A program made the translations under genes and the position numbers. Under the pieces are notes generated by a model. The model saw only the letters and a program-made list of their open reading frames with translations, made no database searches and was not told the DNA's origin. Shown in pieces: positions 44,053 to 52,659 of a stretch of DNA of 64,000 nucleotides (within the stretch, counting starts at the first letter, position 1; the number at the start of each line of letters is the position of its first letter). Source of the stretch: Aquimarina sediminis. GTDB lineage: Bacteria; Bacteroidota; Bacteroidia; Flavobacteriales; Flavobacteriaceae. The stretch spans positions 124,001 to 188,000 of the forward strand of contig NZ_POYJ01000002.1 in NCBI RefSeq assembly GCF_002895435.1, written 5' to 3'.

Positions 44053-44262
44053 ATGAAAAAAATAGGTTCTTATCTAGCAATTGCAGGTGTTATCTCGATC
44101 GTTTTAAATCTTTTTAATTATAACTTAAGGATTCTTCTATGGATCGACGCCTGGGGAGTGACTCCTGGTTGGATTATAAGAGGAGGAATAATCCTTTTGG
44201 GGTTAGTATTATTCTTTTTGGGATCAAAAAATGTTACTGAAGAAGAAAACGTACAACCTTAA
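44053..44262 (+). CDS. small membrane protein, 69 aa
   Basis: Two predicted helices (about 5-22 and 43-59) and a short acidic tail EEENVQP. MKKIGSYLAIAGVISIVLNLF, then TPGWIIRGGIILLGLVLFF. No family recognised. It stands alone, 160 nt after trpS. Confidence 0.65.
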   Translation: MKKIGSYLAIAGVISIVLNLFNYNLRILLWIDAWGVTPGWIIRGGIILLGLVLFFLGSKNVTEEENVQP

Positions 44263-44387
44263 GTTCGAATTTCTATTGAAGTTCTTTTAAAGCATTTTAC
44301 TAATAAACCTACTTCATATCTTATTTAAAAAATAGTGTAAAAGTAGCCTCTACACAAACAGCATTTAAAAGATCAATCATGCCGTGC

Positions 44388-44440
44388 CTGTCAAAGAAGG
44401 TTGGGAATACCAATTTCGACAAGCCCAGCTTGACATAATT
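44388..44440. repeat. possible REP-like palindromic repeat remnant
   Basis: TTCGACAAGCCCAGCTTGACA (44415-44435) resembles the widespread Bacteroidota TTCGACAAGCTCAGCATGACA repeat. A complementary TGTCAA occurs at 44390-44395. Single copy in the window. Nothing else was seen in 44263-44479. Confidence 0.35.
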
Positions 44441-44479
44441 GAGGTGGTTTTAGGGCTAAAACAAAATGGCTTAGTTGGT

Positions 44480-45142
44480 CTATTGCACCTTTAAGATCAC
44501 ATTATATGTTTTGTTCTTCTTGTTAAAGACTATAGGGTATTTTCCTGCCTCAACAACATTACCTTTAAGTCCCAGTTCTTTTAAATACGATTCATCCAAA
44601 GTCAACCTATTTTTAAGATGAAAAATACTAGACTGTGGCATTGAATCACCATAATTCATGGTCATTAAATAATTTTCATTATAGAATTGAATACCCAAAA
44701 CATTAGAGTTCATAGCAAAGGGCATTCCTTCTAAATCTGATTTTATGGTTAACTTAAACTTATCTTTTATAGAACCAAACTCATTCGGATCTGCCTTATA
44801 ATAGATACTCCATGGGTCGTTGTATACCCAATCACATCGTATTACTTTACAAAGATTCAAATAAATGGGCTCCGGAGAAATTGGGTTGAAAATATCAGGA
44901 AAACAATTTATCTGCGCGCATATGCCATCAAGTGTTCCTCTTGGGTCACATTTACAAAGCCCTCTATCGCAAATCTGTTTGGCGGTAATAAACTGATAAC
45001 TACAAAGCCCCCTAGTCGAACCTTTTGCCTCTATTTTATCTGTATTTTCTACCACAGTTCGTTCTTCCAGGTTGTTTTCTTGTTCACATGCCAACACACC
45101 AATGAGCAGTATTAACATCGTACTTACTATTACTTGTTTCAT
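44480..45142 (-). CDS. Cys-rich hypothetical lipoprotein
   Basis: 220 residues. Lipobox VLAC (Cys 19) then EQENNLEER. Residues 47-105 hold eight Cys (LCSYQF, QICDRGLCKCDPRG, GICAQINCFPD, NLCKVIRCDWV), consistent with a disulfide-linked surface or periplasmic domain. The rest is beta-rich. No family recognised. Confidence 0.75.
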   Translation of the reverse strand: MKQVIVSTMLILLIGVLACEQENNLEERTVVENTDKIEAKGSTRGLCSYQFITAKQICDRGLCKCDPRGTLDGICAQINCFPDIFNPISPEPIYLNLCKVIRCDWVYNDPWSIYYKADPNEFGSIKDKFKLTIKSDLEGMPFAMNSNVLGIQFYNENYLMTMNYGDSMPQSSIFHLKNRLTLDESYLKELGLKGNVVEAGKYPIVFNKKNKTYNVILKVQ

Positions 45143-46134
45143 AATTAAGATGGTTTTGATAAGAATTAAAATTTAGTTTTGATCCAAAACATTTTACAAT
45201 CAATTGATTCTATGGTATAAAATTAGAAAGGACACTATTGGAATATTGCCAGAGATGTAACAAACCCTGAAAGATATGTAACATAGTTATTTACCCCCTA
45301 ACAAATAGGGTATTTTCTGGATACCATAAATTTTGTTAGCAACGTATTGGAAAGAATGCCTTGATACATAATACTATTTAGAACTACTCAAATTTGCTCA
45401 TACAAAGCATCCAAAAAATTACCAAAAAACAACACTACGCAACTCATTATCTGCATATTACACAATAAAAATTCATTAAAAAAATGTGATAAAATACGCT
45501 AAAAGCCTTTTTTTTAGGTGTTAAACCCATATTTTTTATTTTTCTATTTAATGCTGTTAGATACGGCCGTCCCTAGGATTACTGTGTTTATTTACAAAAA
45601 GCAAAAAAAATAAAATGAAGCGCTCTTTTTTAGCCTTAAACGTAGTATTTATAATGCTTTGAAGTAATTTTGGTGGTAAAACCACATATTTACTATGTGG
45701 TTTCCCGTAAAAAAAATTCAAATTTTATACTTAATTTAATATCAAGGAAATTTTATGTGTAGAGAATTACTTTAAATCCTCTATCACATTGTTAAGCAAC
45801 GTTAAGAACAACATCGTCTGCTTTTCAACATGATTAATGACACGCAAATCACTTCAGCTTTTTTGAAGTCATATTATTACCTGTACGAGGTCTTATTTTG
45901 AACTTAATTTTTGATTCGCCAAGTTTTCTAGGGTTTATCATTATTAACAAGCATCACTTTGTAACCAGGTATACACACAAACTCTCACTCTATTAACTCA
46001 CTAAGTATTCATACTCTTGTAGTATGGAGTATTTAACCTAGACTCAACAAACTCATTGTCATATTAAGTTAAATCCTTACGTCAATACCCAGTAAGGAAA
46101 ATAAAGTGAAATATTAACTAATAAACCTTAAGTC
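45143..46134. other. gene-poor intergenic region, about 1 kb
   Basis: No ORF above 25 codons looks coding. It contains a 15-codon ORF (45615-45662, MKRSFLALNVVFIML) followed by a perfect 10-bp hairpin with loop TTTAC at 45679-45703. There is a small hairpin ACTTCA...TGAAGT at 45851-45869, and CCTTAC...GTAAGG at 46075-46097 shortly before the next small gene. It may be decayed coding DNA or an undetected RNA. Confidence 0.5.
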
Positions 46135-46278
46135 ATGACAGAGAAAAAATTGTATGAACGACTATTGCATTACAAAAGTAAGTATGGATTAACCAAAGAA
46201 ACATTTCAACATTATCAATGGGCCTTGGAGTTACTAAAACAACAGTCCCAGAAGAGAAATCTGGAAGAAGGAATCTAA
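46135..46278 (+). CDS. short MTEKKLY-family protein, copy A
   Basis: 47 residues: MTEKKLYERLLHYKSKYGL, then TKETFQHYQWALELLKQQ and a polar end. Helical and basic/acidic mixed. Clearly paralogous to the 49-aa protein at 48275 (MTEKKLY, KSK-GI/LT-ET-QYY/HYQWAL shared) and more distantly to the 52-aa protein at 48058. Function unknown; a strong terminator follows at 46293. Confidence 0.7.
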   Translation: MTEKKLYERLLHYKSKYGLTKETFQHYQWALELLKQQSQKRNLEEGI

Positions 46279-46292
46279 AGGAAAATCCAAAT

Positions 46293-46343
46293 AAATTACT
46301 CACTCTCATCCAAGTAGATGCTATGGATGAGAGTGAGTAATTT
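46293..46343 (+). terminator. terminator of the copy A gene
   Basis: A perfect 20-bp stem (46293-46312 and 46324-46343) with an 11-nt loop and a GTTTTTG tail, 14 nt after the stop. Confidence 0.85.
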
Positions 46344-46487
46344 GTTTTTGATACTACAAAATGTTAGTCAGACAGAATCGAAAAGCTAAATCTGACAATT
46401 TCTTCTATCCAATTTAGTTTTTTATAGTTGACATACGGTTGTCACTACTCCATTTTACTTTTACATCATATCAAATCTAAACTTATA

Positions 46488-47594
46488 ATGGCAGAATTAT
46501 TTAAGCATATTTACTCACAGAAGTTTTTTGAAAGTTTTACTACTGTTCTTCAAAAAATAGTCCCTGATTTTAATACTTCATCTTTCTTAGAAAGCATTTT
46601 TAATCACGAATGGGAGGAGAAAGAGTTAAAAGGGCGTATGAGGCATACCTCTATTATCTTACATAGTCATTTATCTTCAAATTACACAACAGATATAGGA
46701 ATCATATTAAAAGTAATTGAGCAACTTCAAAAAGAAGGATTCAAAGAAAGTAGTATAGAATATATGTTTTTCCCAGATTTTGTAGAAATGTATGGAATGA
46801 ATGATAGCGCTTCCTCTTTTGCGGCAATAGAAAAAATAACACAGTTTACCAGTTGCGAATTTGCTATTCGTCCTTTTATCATAAAATTTCCTAAAAAAGG
46901 AATTAAACAGATGATTGAATGGTCAAAACACCGACACCCAGCGGTAAGAAGGTTATCTTCTGAAGGTTGCAGACCTCGTTTGCCATGGGCAATGGCTATT
47001 CCATTTTTAAAAAAAGATCCTACTCCAATTCTACCAATTCTCAGACATTTAAAAAATGATGGCTCCGAATCTGTTAGAAGAAGTGTTGCTAATAATCTAA
47101 ATGATATTGCAAAGGATAATCCACAGGTTGTCATTAATCTTGCAAAAAAGTGGTATGGGCAATCAAAAGAAATTGACTGGTTAGTGAAGCATGCTTGCCG
47201 AACACTTCTAAAACAAGGAAATATTGAAGTAATGAAACTATTTGGTTTTGGTTCTGTTCAAAAAATTAGAGTCGAAAAATTTCATATTACTACTCCAAAG
47301 GTTCAAATTGGAAACGTACTAGAATTTACGTTCCAAATAACTAATACTGATAACTCACCTTCTAAGTTAAGATTAGAATATGGACTTTATTATCAAAAAG
47401 CTAATGGAAGTCTGTCTAAAAAAGTTTTTAAAATAAGTGAAAAAGAGTATTCAGCAAAATCAACGACAGTGATCAAGAGAAAACAGTCTTTTAAAATAAT
47501 CACTACCAGAAAATTTCATACGGGGCTGCACCAGTTATCAATTATCATTAATGGGAATGAGTATGAAAAAAACGATTTTCAATTGATTGTATAA
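46488..47594 (+). CDS. alkC: AlkC-type DNA alkylation repair protein (HEAT-like repeats plus Ig-like C-terminus)
   Basis: 368 residues from MAELFKHIYSQKFFESF, the usual AlkC start; the ATG at 46428 adds 20 atypical residues. ESIFNHEWEEKELKGRMRH is the conserved N-terminal block. Helical HEAT-like repeats (about 100-265) include SKHRHPAVRRLSSEGCRPRLPWA and HLKNDGSESVRRSVANNLND. The C-terminal 95 residues (from about 275) look beta-rich, matching the Ig-like domain of the longer AlkC subfamily. AlkC removes 3-methyladenine and 3-methylcytosine without base flipping. It stands alone, flanked by short-paralog genes. Confidence 0.9.
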   Translation: MAELFKHIYSQKFFESFTTVLQKIVPDFNTSSFLESIFNHEWEEKELKGRMRHTSIILHSHLSSNYTTDIGIILKVIEQLQKEGFKESSIEYMFFPDFVEMYGMNDSASSFAAIEKITQFTSCEFAIRPFIIKFPKKGIKQMIEWSKHRHPAVRRLSSEGCRPRLPWAMAIPFLKKDPTPILPILRHLKNDGSESVRRSVANNLNDIAKDNPQVVINLAKKWYGQSKEIDWLVKHACRTLLKQGNIEVMKLFGFGSVQKIRVEKFHITTPKVQIGNVLEFTFQITNTDNSPSKLRLEYGLYYQKANGSLSKKVFKISEKEYSAKSTTVIKRKQSFKIITTRKFHTGLHQLSIIINGNEYEKNDFQLIV

Positions 47595-47750
47595 AGTAAA
47601 GATTTCGCATTATCTATAGTTTGATCGTTAGCCAATTCATTCGTCTTTAATTTACCTATAAATAGATGCAAGTTATTATACAAACACCTCTAAGGCAGTG
47701 CAACCACTTTCAAACTAGCAAAAAAACAAGTTTACAAAGTCACAAATAGG

Positions 47751-47975
47751 CTATTTAAAGTCTCTATCAAAAAAATCTTTAGGAGATATTTCAAAATATT
47801 GGCAAATTTTAAACAATGTTGTAAAAGAAATATCTCTTTTGCCCTGCTCTATCCTTCCGAAATGAATTCCCGTATCATTAAGCGCATCCTCTTGGGTCAC
47901 GCCTTTTTGTGATCGTAGATCTTTTACTCGCTTAGCTAATATGTTAAGTAGCTCTTTTTTATCATATTCTTCCAC
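47751..47975 (-). CDS. XRE-family helix-turn-helix regulator
   Basis: 74 residues, essentially one lambda-repressor-like HTH: LAKRVKDLRSQKGVTQEDA, then HFGRIEQGKRDISFTTL and LFKICQYFEISPKDFFDRD. The size is that of stand-alone controllers such as R-M C proteins or small repressors. It is divergent from the short-protein gene at 48058. An 18-bp perfect palindrome sits between them, so autoregulation plus control of 48058 is likely. Confidence 0.93.
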   Translation of the reverse strand: MEEYDKKELLNILAKRVKDLRSQKGVTQEDALNDTGIHFGRIEQGKRDISFTTLFKICQYFEISPKDFFDRDFK

Positions 47976-48008
47976 AATGGAAAATTCAGCTTAATAAAAC
48001 ACAAACTC

Positions 48009-48026
48009 AATTACCGATCGGTAATT
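48009..48026. promoter_or_regulatory. predicted operator of the XRE regulator
   Basis: AATTACCGATCGGTAATT is a perfect 18-bp palindrome in the 82-nt divergent gap. It lies 34 nt before the XRE ATG and just upstream of a -7 box TATATTTG (48032-48039) that serves the rightward gene, so binding would cover the -33/spacer region. Confidence 0.7.
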
Positions 48027-48031
48027 TTTAT

Positions 48032-48039
48032 TATATTTG
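48032..48039 (+). promoter_or_regulatory. -7 box of the copy B gene
   Basis: TATATTTG matches TAnnTTTG, 18 nt before the ATG at 48058. No TTTG at -33; that position is occupied by the palindrome, which suggests regulated use. Confidence 0.45.
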
Positions 48040-48057
48040 TTATATAGATAAATACCT

Positions 48058-48216
48058 ATGACACAGGAAGAGTTATACCAATACATGTTGGCATATCAAC
48101 AGGAACATGACTTTAGTATTGAGAACCAAAGTAATTTCATTTCTGCAATGGAGACATTAAAACAATGCAGTCATCTGGAGAATGCTTCAGAACTTTCTCG
48201 GTCACAAGAACATTAA
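48058..48216 (+). CDS. short MTEKKLY-family protein, diverged copy B
   Basis: 52 residues: MTQEELYQYMLAYQQEHDFS, then IENQSNFISAMETLKQC and a polar tail. Same layout as copies A and C (MTxxxLY, a helix, S/T-x-E-x-Q, a second helix with an L-rich face), but weakly conserved. It sits under the XRE palindrome and -7 box, and copy C follows 58 nt later. Confidence 0.65.
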   Translation: MTQEELYQYMLAYQQEHDFSIENQSNFISAMETLKQCSHLENASELSRSQEH

Positions 48217-48274
48217 AATTTTATTAACTCATCCGGTATAGTATTCAAATACAGTCGTAATAAAAACACACATC

Positions 48275-48424
48275 ATGACGGAGAAAAAACTATATGATCA
48301 ACTTATGAAACACAAAAGTAAGCATGGTATCACTAGAGAAACTCAACAATACTATTTATGGGCTCTACAAACAATATCAGAAAACAACACTAATAAAGAA
48401 TCTCAACCCGTTTCTCAGGTATAA
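48275..48424 (+). CDS. short MTEKKLY-family protein, copy C
   Basis: 49 residues: MTEKKLYDQLMKHKSKHGIT, then RETQQYYLWALQTISEN and a polar tail. Closest to copy A (about half of the first 32 residues identical by eye). Probably co-transcribed with copy B. It converges with a lipoprotein gene 17 nt beyond. Function unknown. Confidence 0.7.
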   Translation: MTEKKLYDQLMKHKSKHGITRETQQYYLWALQTISENNTNKESQPVSQV

Positions 48425-48441
48425 CGCTTAGAAATTAGCTT

Positions 48442-48939
48442 CTATTTCATAAGGGTAACTTCAGAGAGTGTTTTGCTGTAAACAAATTTTAGCATGATTT
48501 CATACCCTAAATCTGGATCATCATACTCAATAAGAACCACCAAGTTTTCATTTTCTAGCTTCACATCTGATTTATTAAACAATAAAATATTACTTTGATC
48601 ATAGGTAAAATAAAAATCTCCATTGGATTCTTTTTCCCAGTTTCCGTGGGTATCTTCAGTATCTTTTATACATTCTCCTCCAGTACCAAAATCAGTATAA
48701 TAACTCTTCTCTACGAATCTTCCATTTTTCAAGATAGCTAGAGTTGTTAATTTTTCACAAGCGGAAAGGGGAAATTCTTCGAGAGGAGTATCTTCTCCTT
48801 CGTTACTAAATTCTTGCTTTAATTGCCATATACCCACTATAGAAGCGGCAGAAGTATTCGGTTTATCTTTCCCACAAGAATACACGCCAAACAGTGCCAC
48901 AGCAAAAAGCGTAACATAAACAGGTAAATGTTTATTCAT
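48442..48939 (-). CDS. lipocalin-like lipoprotein
   Basis: 165 residues from the Met at 48937-48939 (MNKHLPVYVTLFAVALFGVY), with lipobox YSC. The domain IVGIWQLKQEFSNEG...CEKLTTLAILKNGRFVEKSYY...GNWEKESNGDFYF matches the Bacteroidota lipocalin-like family (GxW start, strand pairs). Probably periplasmic or outer membrane. An ATG at 48954 would add five residues. Confidence 0.8.
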   Translation of the reverse strand: MNKHLPVYVTLFAVALFGVYSCGKDKPNTSAASIVGIWQLKQEFSNEGEDTPLEEFPLSACEKLTTLAILKNGRFVEKSYYTDFGTGGECIKDTEDTHGNWEKESNGDFYFTYDQSNILLFNKSDVKLENENLVVLIEYDDPDLGYEIMLKFVYSKTLSEVTLMK

Positions 48940-49182
48940 ATGTTGTATTTCCAATTACACCTGCAAAAATCAGAAAAATACTTCAGATTAACAAATATTT
49001 AACATAATAATGTGTATTTTAACGACTATAAACGCTTTTAATCGACAAAAGTTTATTGATATCCTAAATTAAAAGGACTATATCTACATAATCCAACCAA
49101 AATATATTGGTCGTTTATCTAAACATTTTGTTCACATATTTTATACATTAAATGATAGTCGAGATAAAATGCCCATCCATAC

Positions 49183-49207
49183 AAAAGCCTCATCAAAGAG
49201 TGCTTTT
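49183..49207 (-). terminator. weak hairpin in the 48940-49344 gap
   Basis: AAAAGC-CTC pairs with GAG-t-GCTTTT around ATCAAA, with a T-rich run on the reverse strand. It may end the pheS transcript, about 140 nt after the 131-aa ORF. The rest of the gap shows no coding potential. Confidence 0.45.
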
Positions 49208-49344
49208 TTTCTTTAAATCATTCCATTAATTTAAAGAAAAAATTATTAAATTTTTGAAGTAAAAATTTCTAAAAAGAATACATCAGAAACTATAAAATAG
49301 TGAAGACCAAAAGTTTCTCTTAAAATCTAGATATAGTAAGCTAC

Positions 49345-49740
49345 TTATTTTATCAACACTCCTCGTTGATTCATTACCGGCAAGTCTTGAAAAGCCTTTT
49401 CGTTAATGGTATGTTTTCGGAAAAGATATTTTTTATCATACAGCTTATTATCCACAAAAAACGTAACTGCAAATTCATTATTCATCCCTAGCAAAGCTTC
49501 TTGAATCATTTCAATTTTTGCAGACGATTTGGCCTCTACAGTACCTATACCATGACGCAAAAGAGATGTTTTTCTATCTTTATCATACCCTTTTGTTACG
49601 ACCAATACCATCTCTATTGCCGTATCCCGATCATTTATAATATATGAATTCCAATTTTTGGCTAGAAACTCTTCGTCCCATTCTTTGATTATTGCAATAT
49701 AAACACCTTCTACTACAGGGATTTCAATATCTTCTTTCAT
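49345..49740 (-). CDS. conserved hypothetical protein downstream of pheS
   Basis: 131 residues. EDIEIPVVEGVYIAIIKEWD, then WNSYIINDRDTAIEMVLVVT, KTSLLRHGIGTVEAKSSAKIE and MNQRGVLIK. No signal peptide or membrane segment; cytosolic, beta-rich. I recall similar proteins next to pheS in flavobacteria but no function. It lies 9 nt after pheS, so co-transcribed. Confidence 0.78.
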   Translation of the reverse strand: MKEDIEIPVVEGVYIAIIKEWDEEFLAKNWNSYIINDRDTAIEMVLVVTKGYDKDRKTSLLRHGIGTVEAKSSAKIEMIQEALLGMNNEFAVTFFVDNKLYDKKYLFRKHTINEKAFQDLPVMNQRGVLIK

Positions 49741-49749
49741 AATTGCAAT

Positions 49750-50772
49750 CTATAATGAAGACTTAAACTGTTCTAAGAAACGCACATCATTCTCACTTAG
49801 CATTCTAATATCTGAAGCACCATATAAAAGAAGCGCTATACGATCAATCCCCATTCCAAAAGCAAATCCACTATATTCCTGTGGATCTACGTCACAGTTT
49901 TTAAGCACATTGGGGTCTACCATACCACATCCCATAATCTCTAACCAACCAGTCCCTTTTGTCATTTTATAATCAGCTTCTGTTTCTAATCCCCAATATA
50001 CATCTACCTCAGCACTTGGCTCTGTAAATGGGAAATATGAAGGTCGTAACCTAATCTTAGACTTACCAAACATCTCAGTAGTAAAATATTGCAACGTTTG
50101 TTTAAGATCGGCAAACGACACATCTTTATCAATATACAGTCCTTCTACCTGGTGAAAAAAGCAGTGTGATCGAGCAGAAATGGCTTCATTACGGTATACT
50201 CTTCCCGGAGAAATTGTTCGAATTGGCGGTTTATTATTTTCCATATACCTAACCTGAACTGAAGATGTATGTGTACGCAGTAAAATGTCCGGATCAGTCT
50301 GAATAAAAAACGTATCCTGCATATCACGAGCCGGGTGGTATTCTGGTAGGTTTAATGCAGTAAAATTATGCCAGTCATCTTCTACTTCTGGTCCTTCACT
50401 CACATTAAATCCTATACGAGAAAAGATATCGATGATCTGATTTTTTACCAGAGAAATAGGGTGGCGAGATCCTAAAGCAATAGGTTCTGCCGGTCGTGTA
50501 AGATCTCCATAGATCCCTTTTTCTTCATCTTGGGATTCTAATTCATCTTTTAAAGACTTTACCTTACCCTCGGCAGCAAGTTTTAAAGAATTAATAGCTT
50601 GACCAAATTCTTTTTTCTGGTCGTTGGCGACATTTCTAAATTCTGCAAAGAATTCATTGATCAATCCTTTTTTCCCAGAAAACTTAATTCGAAATGCTTC
50701 TACATCCTCTTTTGTTTTGGCTTTGAAAGCATCTACTTCTGCTATATACTCTTTAATCTTATCAATCATCAC
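49750..50772 (-). CDS. pheS: phenylalanyl-tRNA synthetase alpha subunit
   Basis: 340 residues. N-terminal coiled coil, then class II motifs: HPISLVKNQIIDIFSRIGFN, RTHTSSVQVRYM, AISARSHCFFHQVEGLYID (motif 2 region with Phe-site residues), FPFTEPSAEVDVYW, and GMGIDRIALLLYGASDIRM (motif 3). Charges tRNA-Phe with the PheT beta subunit, which is not in the window. Start at the first or second Met. Confidence 0.97.
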   Translation of the reverse strand: MMIDKIKEYIAEVDAFKAKTKEDVEAFRIKFSGKKGLINEFFAEFRNVANDQKKEFGQAINSLKLAAEGKVKSLKDELESQDEEKGIYGDLTRPAEPIALGSRHPISLVKNQIIDIFSRIGFNVSEGPEVEDDWHNFTALNLPEYHPARDMQDTFFIQTDPDILLRTHTSSVQVRYMENNKPPIRTISPGRVYRNEAISARSHCFFHQVEGLYIDKDVSFADLKQTLQYFTTEMFGKSKIRLRPSYFPFTEPSAEVDVYWGLETEADYKMTKGTGWLEIMGCGMVDPNVLKNCDVDPQEYSGFAFGMGIDRIALLLYGASDIRMLSENDVRFLEQFKSSL

Positions 50773-51057
50773 TATTTTCTTATATAGAACGGCAAATTTA
50801 CATAATTTAGGTCAATGGAATAGTACCTTAAACACAAGAAAGCTGATTTAACATCTTTTTTTACTGAAATACAATAAAGCAGTTAATATTAACTATACTA
50901 TTACAACTTAAGAAACATTTCTTTTTGAGCGATTAAACTCCCTTGAGTCTCAAGGTTATTTTCCTACTTCAATTAATGTATTTCTATTATCACTTACATT
51001 TCATAACTAAAAGATATGAGGTTTCTCATAAACATCAAAATTCAACATTATAATATT

Positions 51058-51882
51058 CTATTTTATACTTAACTCCATCTCATACTGATCAACTGTATTT
51101 ATAAGTTCAATTGTTTTGAGATAGTTTAATTTTGAAATTAACCTTTCATCTACATTATTAATTTTAACGGTTTCAGAAATCTTTTTAATTCCTAAAAAAA
51201 GATAATCCCAGCTAAATTTATCTTTATTTAATACATCAAATTGGGCTATATAACCGTTTGTCAAATCAATAACAAAATAGGCCATGGGAGTTTTTTCATT
51301 TATCACCTGAAAACATTTATAACTCCCGCTTATTAAGGAGTTTTTATGATTATCCCACGAATAGAATTCTTGATTGGGTAACTGCCTCCAATTTAATTTT
51401 TTGAGATCAAGCTCTAGTAGTGTTACTTTCTTTTCGACATTTACATTTATTTTACCTTTAAAACATTTATAGTTTTTACACTTCTTAAACCCGATACTTT
51501 CGTAGGCTTTTATAGCGATAATGTTTTCTTTTATTACTTCTAGTGAGCATTTAGTAACTCCATTTCGTTTCAGATCCTTAAGAGCGAATTTATAAATAGA
51601 TTTTATGATTTTTTTTCCTCTATATTCAGGAATCACCCCTGTTCCTGTATTGAATGCAACAACCTCCTCATTTCGCTTATCAATACCATTAATGATAAAC
51701 CCAACCAATACCTGATTATCAAACATTCCGTATGAGAGATCAAAACGAACCTTAACATTGTTCCATCTTTCTTTATAATATTCTACATCTGTAGGCATAT
51801 CTACAAAGTAGTTTTTAAAAGAAACCAAAAAGCAATTCATTATTAACTTAAACTCTACACCTTCTAAAGATCTAACAATCAT
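51058..51882 (-). CDS. GNAT-family N-acetyltransferase with a C-terminal extension
   Basis: 274 residues. The first 140 residues form a GNAT domain: FDNQVLVGFIINGIDKRNEE, then FNTGTGVIPEYRGKKIIKSIY (acetyl-CoA loop R-G-K-K), SLEVIKENIIAIKAYESIGFKK. The C-terminal 130 residues may be a second GNAT-like half (YFVIDLTNGYIAQFDV). Substrate unknown. Isolated, flanked by gaps of over 200 nt with no other features. Confidence 0.85.
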   Translation of the reverse strand: MIVRSLEGVEFKLIMNCFLVSFKNYFVDMPTDVEYYKERWNNVKVRFDLSYGMFDNQVLVGFIINGIDKRNEEVVAFNTGTGVIPEYRGKKIIKSIYKFALKDLKRNGVTKCSLEVIKENIIAIKAYESIGFKKCKNYKCFKGKINVNVEKKVTLLELDLKKLNWRQLPNQEFYSWDNHKNSLISGSYKCFQVINEKTPMAYFVIDLTNGYIAQFDVLNKDKFSWDYLFLGIKKISETVKINNVDERLISKLNYLKTIELINTVDQYEMELSIK

Positions 51883-52102
51883 ACTCTAGTGTTTTCCTTA
51901 TTCTTTGTTAACTATTCTTTTATTAAATCTCCAATTGATTCCTTTGATGATAAAACTTGGATATACTACCATACGATACTACTCCTCTAAGAACAGAGAA
52001 TTAATTGTAATCTCTAACTCTTTTTGACAATAGTCTTTTATACAAAAAATGCATCCGAAGAAGTTACCTATCGCCAGATTAAGCAAATGGAATAACCTTT
52101 GA

Positions 52103-52459
52103 TTAGTTAATATACTCGCTTGTCAAAAAATAACTTACAATAGCTTCTTTCATTAAAACTGATTGCTCTCCTGCCTTAAGGTTTGGCAACTGTTCTTTTA
52201 CTTTGTAATGCGGCCATCCTTGATCATCATAAAAATCAAACTCATAGTAACCATACGGTTCTAAAAGACGACAAATAGCAATATGCATTAGATCAAGTTT
52301 TTCATTTTTTTTAAACTCCCTATGAATCTGTCCCAATTCTTGCACCCCTATCAAATAAATAATCCCATCAAGATCAAGATCTTCTCCCTCAGCAAATTGA
52401 TCAGAGAGTTTCGTTACCAACATATCCCAACGCTCTTTTAATTTTTCATCTCTAGCCAT
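52103..52459 (-). CDS. conserved hypothetical protein, 118 aa
   Basis: MARDEKLKERWDMLVTKLSDQF, then DLDGIIYLIGVQELGQIHREFKK, LMHIAICRLLEPYGYYEFDFYDDQGWPHY and VSYFLTSEY. Acidic cytosolic helical protein without a named domain, seen in my memory across flavobacteria. The 52460-52659 gap upstream holds the terminator of the neighbouring operon. Confidence 0.75.
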   Translation of the reverse strand: MARDEKLKERWDMLVTKLSDQFAEGEDLDLDGIIYLIGVQELGQIHREFKKNEKLDLMHIAICRLLEPYGYYEFDFYDDQGWPHYKVKEQLPNLKAGEQSVLMKEAIVSYFLTSEYIN

Positions 52460-52599
52460 AATCTTTGATCTGTTATTTTTCTAATGTACTTTGGTTTGGG
52501 TATTTAAAAACGTCTGTATTTATTCTTTTGAGTACTTCCCCAAGTGATTTCTTATAATTTTGATGCCTCAACGTATTATGATTGAATGTATTCAAAAAA

Positions 52600-52625
52600 T
52601 TAAGCGTTACAAAAGTAACGCTTAA
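52600..52625 (-). terminator. terminator of the beta-barrel/ATP-grasp/transglutaminase operon
   Basis: TTAAGCGTTAC pairs with GTAACGCTTAA around AAAA. The reverse strand continues ATTTTTTG. It lies 35 nt after the barrel-protein stop and marks the left edge of the ECF-controlled module. Confidence 0.88.
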
Positions 52626-52659
52626 CAAAAAAAAACTAACAAAAATAGAATAGAAATTC

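Noticed and set aside
45679-45703. Hairpin as an intrinsic terminator
   Set aside because: Perfect stem, but no T run on either strand; kept only as an unexplained structure.
52492-52520. GGTTTGGGT-like sequence resembling the ECF motif
   Set aside because: Only partial match in both boxes and no gene downstream in that orientation.
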